Shown in pieces: positions 31,127-37,700 of a DNA stretch of 37,700 nt (positions are counted from its first letter, which is position 1; each line of letters begins with the position of its first letter). Below the pieces are notes generated by a model. It did no database searches, was not told the origin of the DNA, and worked only from the letters and a program-made list of their open reading frames with translations. The stretch lies in contig JALWEI010000018.1 of NCBI GenBank assembly GCA_027014125.1, forward strand, positions 1 to 37,700, written 5' to 3'. Source of the stretch: Acidilobaceae archaeon. GTDB lineage: Archaea > Thermoproteota > Thermoprotei_A > Sulfolobales > Acidilobaceae. The position numbers were made by a program, and so were the translations under genes.

Positions 31127-31678
31127 TTGAGCCAGGCAAAGTACAGGGGCCTCCTCCTCGGCGACTCGATAGTAGTCCCAGACATCGAGGAGTCCCGCAG
31201 CCTATACAGCCAGGGCTTCTACGGGAAGCCCATAGGCGTGGAGAAGCCACGGGGGAGGGACTTCGACGCCCCCCTAAAGCTGAGCCTAATGGAGGCCCTC
31301 TACCTGGTAGAGAAGGGGATGCTGGAGGTATACAAGCCCGACGGCTCCCCGGTGGGGGTGGGGGAGCTGAGGAGCATCCTAGAGCGTCACCCACGCTTCA
31401 GGCTGCTCTACAGGGTCTACGTGGACCTCAGGGACAGGGGCCTAGTAGTGAGGCCCGGGCTCAAGTTCGGCGCTGACTTCACAGTGTACAGGATCGGGCC
31501 AGGCATAGATCACGCCCCCTTCATAGTAAACGTTGTGGGCTTGGACGAGGAGATAGACCCGATAGAGATAGTCAGGGCAGGGAGGCTAAGCCACACGGTG
31601 AGGAAGACATTCACCATAGCATCACCCCTCCCCGGCGGCAGGGTCCAGTACATCATGTTCAAGTGGTACAAGCCCTAG
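31127..31678 (+). CDS. endA: tRNA-splicing endonuclease catalytic subunit
   Basis: 183 aa, cuts introns from tRNA and other RNA at bulge-helix-bulge motifs, leaving 2',3'-cyclic phosphate and 5'-hydroxyl. The catalytic triad is Y121 (TVYRIGPG), H129 (GIDHAPF) and K160 (VRKTF), in the usual order. [18 protein letters not shown] precedes it. Crenarchaeal enzymes are heterotetramers, so a structural partner is expected elsewhere. TTG 31127 follows GAGGTGA (31116-31122), a perfect ribosome site overlapping the PhoU-like stop. The T4-type RNA ligase two genes upstream is suggestive, though the end chemistry differs. Confidence 0.93.
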   Translation: MSQAKYRGLLLGDSIVVPDIEESRSLYSQGFYGKPIGVEKPRGRDFDAPLKLSLMEALYLVEKGMLEVYKPDGSPVGVGELRSILERHPRFRLLYRVYVDLRDRGLVVRPGLKFGADFTVYRIGPGIDHAPFIVNVVGLDEEIDPIEIVRAGRLSHTVRKTFTIASPLPGGRVQYIMFKWYKP

Positions 31679-31756
31679 CAGGCATACCGTTTACTATATC
31701 AACCTCCAACAACACTATCCAAGCCTCGGCGGTACATCGAAGCCAGAGGGGTGTCA

Positions 31757-32125
31757 ATGGGGTTGAGCCAGCCTAGAAGAGGACCCCGAGGCTACGGTAG
31801 GCACAGGGAGCCAAGGCCAATGCCCATAGGAGACAAGTGCAACCCCCTATGCCCCTTCTTCAGGTGCGGCAAGAAGGCGCTCAGGATAAGCAGGGACCAC
31901 TACAGGGGCAGGTCCTTCAAGACCGCCATGTGCGCCTGGATAGGGGACAAATGCATAGGGGCGACATGCAGATTCGCATACTGCGAGAAGAGGGCCATAC
32001 TCCCTGACGGAAGGTGCGCATTCGCGGTCAAGAGCAAGCAGGACACCGACTTCGAGGAGGAGCTTAAGAGGGATACAGGGCCGAAGATAAGGGGCAAGCT
32101 AAGGCTAGACGAGGACTTCCTCTAG
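31757..32125 (+). CDS. Cys-rich conserved hypothetical protein
   Basis: 122 aa from ATG 31757 (GTG 31751 is an in-frame alternative). The N-terminal 25 residues are Arg/Pro-rich ([18 protein letters not shown]) and could bind nucleic acid. Then come cysteines in four groups: [34 protein letters not shown] and GRCAF, about nine in total, fitting one or two zinc or Fe-S sites. The tail is acidic. A TATA at about 31689-31701 (TTTACTATATCA) and about a 30-nt leader precede it. Not recognised. The stop codon shares CTAG with the convergent ubiX stop. Confidence 0.65.
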   Translation: MGLSQPRRGPRGYGRHREPRPMPIGDKCNPLCPFFRCGKKALRISRDHYRGRSFKTAMCAWIGDKCIGATCRFAYCEKRAILPDGRCAFAVKSKQDTDFEEELKRDTGPKIRGKLRLDEDFL

Positions 32126-32697
32126 CCCGGCCCCCTCCACCTCCTATAGAGGCTAGACTCGACACCCATAGCATCAAGAACCTTACCAGCGGCGAACCCA
32201 ACCATATCATCAATACTCCTAGGCTTATTATAGAAGGCCAGAGTGAGGGGGACCACGATCCCCCCAGCCTCAGCTACCCTAAGCAGGTTCCTCAGCTCCA
32301 GCACCCCCAGAGGCGTCTCCCTAGGCGCGACGACAAGCCTCCTGCCCAGGCGGAGCATCGCCATGGCGGCCCTAACCACCAGGTTAGAGGGTATACCAGA
32401 CGCGAGGAGGCCCACCGTCTTCATGCTGGCAGGGACTATAGCCATAGCATCCGGCTGGCTGCTAGAGCTGGCCAGGGGGCTAGCCATGTCGTCCTCCATA
32501 TACACCCTGGAGTAGGCTGCCAGGCTGGAGAGGAACTCCTCCTCGCCCATACCCTCCTCTAGCCTAGCAACCTGCACGGCACCCCTAGTCACTATGACCC
32601 CGGTAACCTCTACCCCGGCCCCTCTCAGGCCCTCTAGGACTCTGAGGGCCACCCGGATCCCGCTACTCCCGGTGACGGCTATGGAGGCCCTCAACAC
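32122..32697 (-). CDS. ubiX: UbiX-family flavin prenyltransferase
   Basis: 191 aa of the UbiX/Pad1 family: makes prenylated FMN, the cofactor for UbiD decarboxylases, from FMNH2 and dimethylallyl phosphate. [17 protein letters not shown] is the phosphate/flavin loop; [15 protein letters not shown] is the SMKT motif; [16 protein letters not shown] is RETPL. The C-terminal [21 protein letters not shown] is the usual DDMV tail. GTG 32697 overlaps the macro-domain gene stop by 7 nt. No ubiD is in the window. Confidence 0.93.
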   Translation of the reverse strand: MLRASIAVTGSSGIRVALRVLEGLRGAGVEVTGVIVTRGAVQVARLEEGMGEEEFLSSLAAYSRVYMEDDMASPLASSSSQPDAMAIVPASMKTVGLLASGIPSNLVVRAAMAMLRLGRRLVVAPRETPLGVLELRNLLRVAEAGGIVVPLTLAFYNKPRSIDDMVGFAAGKVLDAMGVESSLYRRWRGPG

Positions 32698-33236
32698 TCA
32701 GCCCCTTCTAGGCCCAGGGAGCGGGCTGCATCTACAGCTGCCTCATAGGCCTCCCTCCCCCACGCGACTAGTACTATCCTAGCTGGCAGCCTGCCCCTGT
32801 AGCTTGTTATGGTCTCAAGCATGGCCCTGAAGGAGTCCCTGGGGCTTATGCCCCCCACCCCAGCGCCCATGGCTGGGATTGCAAGGCTCTCAACGCCCAG
32901 CCTCTCGGCCTCCTCCAAGGCGGCCCTGGTAGCCTTGTATACGTTCTCCAGAGGGATCCTCATTGCAGGCATCTCCATGGTAGGAGCATGGATCACGTAC
33001 CTAGCCCTGAGCCTCCCCGCCCCTGTGGTTACTGCCTTGCCCACGGGTACTGGGGCATGCTTCAGGGCCTCCTCCTCTATCTCCCTGCCTCCCCTCCTCT
33101 TGATCGCCCCAGCGACGCCGCCCCCCATGATCATCCTACTGTTAGCCGGGTTCACTATCGCATCCACGTCCAGCTGGGTTATATCGCCCTCCAGTACCTC
33201 AACCAGGGTTCCGCCTACCTTGAAGCACCTAGACAT
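32691..33236 (-). CDS. Macro-domain (ADP-ribose-binding) protein
   Basis: 181-aa macro domain binding ADP-ribose; may remove ADP-ribose from proteins or hydrolyse ADP-ribose derivatives. [19 protein letters not shown] is the family start with the catalytic-region Asn; [13 protein letters not shown] is the phosphate loop; [16 protein letters not shown] is the second loop. The frame opens at ATG 33266, but ATG 33236 has GGGGGTG 6 nt upstream and a conventional N-terminus, and a TATA (CTTATCCCC on minus, about 33274-33283) lies upstream. Coupled by overlap to ubiX; the reason is unknown. Confidence 0.92.
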   Translation of the reverse strand: MSRCFKVGGTLVEVLEGDITQLDVDAIVNPANSRMIMGGGVAGAIKRRGGREIEEEALKHAPVPVGKAVTTGAGRLRARYVIHAPTMEMPAMRIPLENVYKATRAALEEAERLGVESLAIPAMGAGVGGISPRDSFRAMLETITSYRGRLPARIVLVAWGREAYEAAVDAARSLGLEGAEC

Positions 33237-33289
33237 GCATAGCACCCCCATGGTAGTGTGGTGCATGGATGGGGATAAGGGTTACACCC

Positions 33290-33679
33290 TTACCCCTTCC
33301 TGCTCATTAGCCTCCTAGCCTCGCCCCTGAGCTCCTCTACCTCCCTCAGGTCGCCTCTGGTGTCAACCAGCTTGGAGGCCTTCTCCAGCGCCCTCTCCTC
33401 CCGCCTAGACCCTGCTTCTAGGTAGAAGCCTGCCAGGGCCCAGGCATCCTCTAGATCCTCCCCCTCAAGCCCTGCCTCCTGTAGGCTCCTTATGTCGTCT
33501 AGGATCCTCCTCCTGAGGCTCCTGAGGCTCTCCAGCTCCTCGGATAGCCTGGTGTGGTCCCCGGTGGCCATGGAGGCCATGGCCGTGTTCTCTAGGCTAT
33601 TAACTAGGTCGACGTGGGCCTGGAGGAGGGCGGCCAGCCTGTCTATAAGGTCCTGGGCCCTGGGCATGGGGTTGGGCAC
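33290..33679 (-). CDS. Hypothetical helical protein
   Basis: 129 aa, not recognised. It is probably all alpha-helical with coiled-coil stretches (QDLIDRLAALLQAHVDLVNSL, RLSEELESLRSLRRRILDDI, EVEELRGEARRLMSRKG). No Cys, no signal and no catalytic motif. GTG 33679. It lies 8 nt after the 138-aa gene upstream on the same strand, so it is probably in one operon with that protein. Confidence 0.55.
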   Translation of the reverse strand: MPNPMPRAQDLIDRLAALLQAHVDLVNSLENTAMASMATGDHTRLSEELESLRSLRRRILDDIRSLQEAGLEGEDLEDAWALAGFYLEAGSRREERALEKASKLVDTRGDLREVEELRGEARRLMSRKG

Positions 33680-33687
33680 CCTTCCCT

Positions 33688-34095
33688 CTAGACGTTTAGC
33701 CTCACTCCAGCCTGCTCCGTGCCCTTGTAGGCCCTAACCGTCGCTATGCTCCTGTCAGCAACCCCGTGCTCCTCCATCAGGTCCGGGTTTACGTGTACAT
33801 TGTTGTAGTCGACGTCCTCGTCTATTATGGCGTAGAAGACGAACCGGTGCCTACCGGCTACCACGACCTCTATCATCTCCTCGACGCCAAGCTCCTTGGC
33901 CAGCTGCTGGTTTATCCTGGCCTGCTCCGGCTGTAGGGAGGCGTCGTAGCGTAGGCGTATCCTCTTCTCCCTTATCCTCTTCTCCCTGGCCTTGAGGGCG
34001 GAGGCTGGGGGCACCGCCTCAAGTAGCTTCGAGATCGATCCCTTAGGCCTCTCGGGCATCAGCTCCTCGAGAGTCTCCTCCCTCTCCTCGGCCAT
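33688..34095 (-). CDS. Conserved hypothetical protein, basic helix plus beta domain
   Basis: 135 aa from ATG 34095. It begins acidic (EEREETLEELMPERP), then a basic helical stretch ALKAREKRIREKRIRLRY, and a C-terminal domain (QLAKELGVEEMIEVVVAGRHRFVFYAIIDED) that looks like a small beta-barrel. I do not recognise the family. A TATA (CCTATACTAC on minus, about 34114-34123) predicts a transcript starting almost at ATG 34095, which is leaderless and better than the first open start at 34104. The basic helix could bind RNA or DNA. Confidence 0.6.
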   Translation of the reverse strand: MAEEREETLEELMPERPKGSISKLLEAVPPASALKAREKRIREKRIRLRYDASLQPEQARINQQLAKELGVEEMIEVVVAGRHRFVFYAIIDEDVDYNNVHVNPDLMEEHGVADRSIATVRAYKGTEQAGVRLNV

Positions 34096-34144
34096 GCCAG
34101 GCACCGTTAGAGTGTAGTATAGGGCGGGGGCTTAATGAACCTAC

Positions 34145-34831
34145 CTATACCAGCCCAAGGATCCTCTCGGCGCTGTAGAGGAGCCTCCCCGCAACCCCCC
34201 AGGCCTTGAGGGGCCTGCCCCCTGCTATGCTATACGCCTCGACAGCCTTCCTCAGGGTGCTCCTCTTGAAGTCCCCCCTAGGGAACATGCCTATACCAAG
34301 CGGCATACCCGTTGCCAGGGCCCTCGCCACCACCTCGCCAGGCCTCCGGGCCTTCCCCTTTTCCCAGAGGAGTATGAGGCCCATCTCCCCTGCAAGCTCC
34401 CCTAGGCTACTATACTCGACCCATACCAGGGGCTCTCCCCTCGGGGGCACCCGGCCTTCCTCGAGTAGCTGGGCCATGAGGCCCTTGAACCTCTCATAAT
34501 TCTTGGGCAGCCTGACATTGGGTGATAGCCTGAACACCCTGCCGTCAAGCACGTGTATGTAGACCTCGAGCATGCCCTGGGGGAGGAGGGTGTCCTGTAG
34601 CACCATCAGGGTGGTATGGACTATATCGGGCCTACCCCTCTTCCACTTCTGGGGCAGGACCTCCATCGCATTGTAGTGGAGGCTCTTATCTAGGAGCAGC
34701 CTCCCGGGCTCAACGCCATACCTCCTGGCGCTCCTAGCAACTTGGGGGTGGCTCCACAGCTCCCGGGGCACGGTCTCTAGCGGGGCTTCAAGGAGTACGA
34801 GCCTCAGCCTCCACTCCCGGGTATTGTCCAA
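34145..34831 (-). CDS. nep1: Nep1/Emg1 rRNA pseudouridine methyltransferase
   Basis: 228 aa SPOUT-class methyltransferase (S-adenosylmethionine-dependent), N1-methylation of a pseudouridine in the decoding-side helix of 16S rRNA. LLLDKSLHYNAMEVLPQKWKRGRPDIVH is the Nep1 signature; TTLMVLQDTLLPQGMLEVYIHV, RLPKNYERFKGLMAQLLEEG and PLGIGMFPRGDF (SAM-binding knot region) follow. TTG 34831 as start. The TATA GGTTATATAGT on minus is only about 4-14 nt upstream of it, so initiation further inside (near 34807) cannot be excluded. It stands alone on this strand. Confidence 0.9.
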   Translation of the reverse strand: MDNTREWRLRLVLLEAPLETVPRELWSHPQVARSARRYGVEPGRLLLDKSLHYNAMEVLPQKWKRGRPDIVHTTLMVLQDTLLPQGMLEVYIHVLDGRVFRLSPNVRLPKNYERFKGLMAQLLEEGRVPPRGEPLVWVEYSSLGELAGEMGLILLWEKGKARRPGEVVARALATGMPLGIGMFPRGDFKRSTLRKAVEAYSIAGGRPLKAWGVAGRLLYSAERILGLV

Positions 34832-34832
34832 T

Positions 34833-34843
34833 ACTATATAACC
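34833..34843. promoter_or_regulatory. Bidirectional TATA between nep1 and DsbA-like gene
   Basis: ACTATATAACC on plus reads GGTTATATAGT on minus. On plus it predicts a start near 34866 and about a 10-nt leader to GTG 34876. On minus it lies so close to TTG 34831 that the true nep1 start might be downstream. Confidence 0.5.
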
Positions 34844-34875
34844 TCCCCCAGCCCCCCGGGTCTTAACCCGGTGTC

Positions 34876-35595
34876 GTGGTAGTGGCTAATAAGACCCTGG
34901 TCAAGGCATTCTCAATACTACTAGTCATACTCATGGCCGGGAGCGCTATAATGATGCTAGCGAACGGCGCCCTGGGTGGAGGCGGCAGCGGCGAGGTTGA
35001 GGTAAAGCCGGTGGAGGCCCCCGAGGGAGGGGTTGTCCTAGACACCGGCTCCAGGCTCTTCCCCAACATACCTGTACCCGCGGTGGGGCCGGCTGATGCA
35101 AGGTTGCAGGTATACATATTCTACAGCATGTTCTGCCCCCACTGCGCTAACGAGATACTGAACAACCTAGACTACTACCTACAATTGGCCTCGGAGGGCA
35201 CCGCTAGAATATACTTCGTCGACTACCCCCAGCAGGGGGCCCAGGAGTTGCATGCAGCCCTAAGGTGCCTAGCCAAGAATAACGGCCCCTTCCTGGAGGC
35301 GATGACAAGCCTGTACCGGATACTAGCGGAGGACAAGACGCTCCCCACGATGGATGATATGAATAAGTTCCTCGAGGAGAAGGGTATTACCCTGGACCAG
35401 GCCTGCATAGAGGAGGAGCTACAGAACGTGGCTAGGGTGGCCTCTATAAGCTATAGGACCTACAACATACAGGGGACCCCGACAATAGTAGTATACGACA
35501 CGGTATCGGATAAGGCCTACATGGTTGTAGGGGAACAGGAGAGGGAGCAGCTGGTTCAGTTTATAAATGACGTGTTGGAGGGCAGGGCTGGATAA
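34876..35595 (+). CDS. Membrane-anchored DsbA-like thiol oxidoreductase
   Basis: 239 aa. N-terminal hydrophobic segment AFSILLVILMAGSAIMMLAN is a signal-anchor (about 11-30), so the domain is outside the membrane. The thioredoxin-fold active site CPHC is C87-C90 in VYIFYSMFCPHCANEI; GTPTIVV near residue 200 contains the cis-Pro. A long helical insert (about 115-175, QELHAALRCLAKNNGPFLEAM) is the DsbA-type insertion. It is probably a disulfide oxidant for secreted proteins, which crenarchaea use for protein stability. GTG 34876. A T-rich GTGTTTTATGACC follows the stop. Confidence 0.88.
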   Translation: MVVANKTLVKAFSILLVILMAGSAIMMLANGALGGGGSGEVEVKPVEAPEGGVVLDTGSRLFPNIPVPAVGPADARLQVYIFYSMFCPHCANEILNNLDYYLQLASEGTARIYFVDYPQQGAQELHAALRCLAKNNGPFLEAMTSLYRILAEDKTLPTMDDMNKFLEEKGITLDQACIEEELQNVARVASISYRTYNIQGTPTIVVYDTVSDKAYMVVGEQEREQLVQFINDVLEGRAG

Positions 35596-35778
35596 CGGTT
35601 CAAGGTGTTTTATGACCTATCCCCCGCCTCCTGTAACATGTATACCTTAAATACTGGCCCATTAACGCGTCCACGATATAAATAGTTATTCCCACGAGAA
35701 TGGGGGCTAAACCTGTATTAATTGTGCCCGGGTTTGGGTATGTATCTACATGGTACAATATGTGTCTGGTGGACAGGG
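35596..35778 (+). promoter_or_regulatory. Leader and promoter region of the KamA-family gene
   Basis: The 183 nt after the DsbA-like stop are AT-richer than average. A T-run at 35611-35616 may end the previous mRNA. GATATAAATAG at 35675-35685 is a good TATA, predicting a start near 35707. A second AT patch (GTATTAATTG, 35714-35723) is close behind. Confidence 0.5.
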
Positions 35779-37671
35779 TTGGAAACAATCAAGGAGGCCC
35801 ATGTGGATATACTGGGCGAGGTCCCCTGGCGCTATGACCCCATCGACAGCTTCGCAATAAACAGGATGTGGGCCGAGGCCCCCGAGCTCCGCAAAACCCT
35901 CCTCGAGGCCGAGGACCTGGAGGAGGCAAGGAGGCTAGCCTACTTCTACGCCAGCGAGCTGGAGTGGAGGATAAGGGAGGAGCAGATCAGGCTAGAGCCC
36001 CTAGACCAGTGGCTAGCGCTAGAGGCGATCAGGGTCTTCAAGAGCATCATATCCAAGAGGAACGAGAAGATAGCAACATTCAGCACACTCTACTACCTAC
36101 TCCTACTAGCCAGAGAGGAGCCCAAGGCATTCGAAGAGATAGGCATGGGATTCGTAGAGGAGTTCAGGCACCTCTTCAAGGCCATGCACGGAAGGGCGGA
36201 GTACAGCAAGGGCTGGCTAGGCCCCAGGCTGGGCGGAGTCGAGGCCACCAGGGAGTTCCTCAGGATGAGGGGCAGGAAGGCCGCCATAAAGAGGAGCGAG
36301 TACCTAGACAGGCTGTCCAGGGAGGTGAAGAAGTACTTCAACAAGTACACCTTCGGCCTGGACCCGAAGGTTATAGAGGAGAGGAAGAAGAACAGGCAGA
36401 AGATCCTAGACTACTTCGGCGCCACCCTAGACGACTGGAACGACTGGAAGTGGCACTTCAGGCACATATTCAAGAGGCTCGAGCACATAGAGGACCTCAA
36501 GAACTTGGTACCCCTAACACAGGAGGACATAGAGAATATGGAGCTCGCCATAAAGCTCAGGGTACCATTCGGCATAACCCCCTACTACCTACACCTCTTC
36601 GACTTCACAAGGGCAGACAGGAAGAGGGATCCACAGGTCAGGAGCCAGGTCATACCCCCCAGGTGGTTCGTCGAGAAGATGGCCAAGCACAGGAAGGAGA
36701 GGTTCTACGTATTCGACTTCATGAGGGAGCACGACACAAGCCCCGCACACCTCATAACCAGGAGGTACCCCATGGTAGCGATACTAAAGGCGGCGGACAC
36801 ATGCCCCCAGATATGCGTATACTGCCAGAGGAACTGGGAGATAGAGTCCGCAATGTTCGCAGAGGGCATACTGCCCCTCCCAGTCATAGAGAAGGGCATA
36901 GAGTGGTTCGCCGAGCACCCGGAGATAATGGACGTGCTCATAACCGGCGGCGACCCGCTAATCCTGGGCGACAAGAAGATCGATAGGATACTAAGCAAGC
37001 TAGCCCAGCTGGATCACATAAAGCTGATAAGGATAGGGACGAGGATCCCCGTCACCGTGCCTATGAGGATCACAGAGGAGCTGGGAGAGATACTGGGAAG
37101 CTACATAGAGCCGGGCAAGAGGAACGTGACAGTCTCGACACACGTCGAGAGCGCCGAGGAGGTGACCCCCGAGATGGCGCAGGCGGTGGCCAACCTGAGG
37201 AAGAACAAGGTATACGTCTACAACCAGCAGGTCTACACCTTCACCACCAGCAGGAGGTTCCAGTACGTCCTAACCAGGATAGCCCTGAAGATGGTCGGCA
37301 TAGACCCGTACTACAACTTCTACCCCAAGGGCAAGTTCGAGCAGAAGGACTACCTGGTTCCCGTGGCGAGGATAATGCAGGAGAGGAAGGAGGAGGCAAG
37401 GCTCCTACCCGGGAGCTTCAGGACCGACGAGCCGGTATTCAACGTGCCAGCACTAGGAAAGAACCACATAAGGGCATGGCAGGACAGGGAGCTGATAGCA
37501 GTAATGCCCAAGTACGGCAACAGGATCTACCTATGGCACCCATGGGAGAAGGGCATAGCACCCGTCGACCCCTGGCCATACGTAGACGTGCCCATATACG
37601 ACTACCTCAAGAGGCTAGAGGAGATAGGGGAGGACCCCAAGGAGTACGAGACAATCTGGTACTACTACTAG
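35779..37671 (+). CDS. KamA-family radical SAM aminomutase-like protein, long form
   Basis: 630 aa from TTG 35779. Radical SAM cluster Cys are C342, C346 and C349 (CPQICVYC, canonical CX3CX2C), followed by QRNWE and DVLITGGDPLILGDKKIDRIL, the lysine 2,3-aminomutase pattern. GTRIPVTVPMRITEEL and NVTVSTHVESAEEVTPEMAQAV complete it. Normal KamA is about 400-470 aa; here about 330 helical residues precede the core. Pyridoxal phosphate Lys is not clearly seen. The frame opens at GTG 35722, but the first 19 residues look non-coding and GGTGG precedes TTG 35779. True substrate unknown: lysine, glutamate or protein. Confidence 0.8.
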   Translation: METIKEAHVDILGEVPWRYDPIDSFAINRMWAEAPELRKTLLEAEDLEEARRLAYFYASELEWRIREEQIRLEPLDQWLALEAIRVFKSIISKRNEKIATFSTLYYLLLLAREEPKAFEEIGMGFVEEFRHLFKAMHGRAEYSKGWLGPRLGGVEATREFLRMRGRKAAIKRSEYLDRLSREVKKYFNKYTFGLDPKVIEERKKNRQKILDYFGATLDDWNDWKWHFRHIFKRLEHIEDLKNLVPLTQEDIENMELAIKLRVPFGITPYYLHLFDFTRADRKRDPQVRSQVIPPRWFVEKMAKHRKERFYVFDFMREHDTSPAHLITRRYPMVAILKAADTCPQICVYCQRNWEIESAMFAEGILPLPVIEKGIEWFAEHPEIMDVLITGGDPLILGDKKIDRILSKLAQLDHIKLIRIGTRIPVTVPMRITEELGEILGSYIEPGKRNVTVSTHVESAEEVTPEMAQAVANLRKNKVYVYNQQVYTFTTSRRFQYVLTRIALKMVGIDPYYNFYPKGKFEQKDYLVPVARIMQERKEEARLLPGSFRTDEPVFNVPALGKNHIRAWQDRELIAVMPKYGNRIYLWHPWEKGIAPVDPWPYVDVPIYDYLKRLEEIGEDPKEYETIWYYY

Positions 37672-37700
37672 CCCCCTCCAGCCCCACAGGGGCCCCGAAG

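Noticed and set aside
35600-35788. 62-aa minus-strand frame between the DsbA-like and KamA genes
   Set aside because: It lies over the promoter and leader of the KamA gene; no ribosome site, and the composition looks non-coding.

Overview
The window looks like chromosomal DNA of a hyperthermophilic crenarchaeon (Thermoproteota, probably Desulfurococcales-like; the order is my inference). Reasons: high GC, Arg written almost only as AGG and Ile mostly as ATA, many TTG and GTG starts, short crenarchaeal TATA boxes with very short leaders, and archaeal families (HerA-NurA, Nep1, EndA, archaeal UMP kinase, DUF504, DUF1614, Mut7-C, GGAD-type prepilin peptidase). I found no rRNA, tRNA, CRISPR array, transposase or integrase.

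Layout. 1-2524: a cut ABC ATPase, an ATP-NAD kinase-like protein and a divergent UMP kinase. 2616-5231: a COG1031 radical SAM protein, then cytidine deaminase with a possible leader peptide and a GINS-like small protein. 5197-11676 (all minus): a dispersed lactate/glycolate-type oxidation set (LUD iron-sulfur protein, CCG-domain protein, a two-cluster ferredoxin with an apparent CTG start, GlcD-type flavoprotein), interrupted by a membrane-anchored protein with two GH114-like domains. 11738-14961: overlapping NurA and HerA genes. 15047-16830: prepilin peptidase, a Cys-rich unknown and an HTH-phosphoribosyltransferase regulator.

16986-20554 is the least conventional part: an orphan DUF104 antitoxin-like gene followed by an unrecognised 53-aa ORF, a protein kinase gene split by a frameshift, a small membrane protein, an AT-rich stretch unlike the rest of the window, and a second Bud32/RIO-like kinase with a large unassigned N-terminus. 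20630-24841: HIT protein, DUF1614 membrane protein, two CBS-domain proteins, a Mut7-C zinc-ribbon protein and a saccharopine-dehydrogenase-like enzyme. 24885-27464: a three-gene ABC-2 exporter. 27461-29065: MscS channel with DUF432. 29171-31678: a T4 Rnl1-type RNA ligase, a PhoU-like protein and tRNA-splicing endonuclease. 31757-34831: a Cys-rich unknown, UbiX coupled to a macro-domain protein, two unknowns and Nep1. 34876-37671: a membrane-anchored DsbA-like thiol protein and a long KamA-family radical SAM enzyme.

No single new system is demonstrated. The strongest leads are the Rnl1-type RNA ligase two genes from EndA, the split GlcF/LutA arrangement with its hidden CTG-start ferredoxin, and the kinase cluster around the AT-rich stretch.
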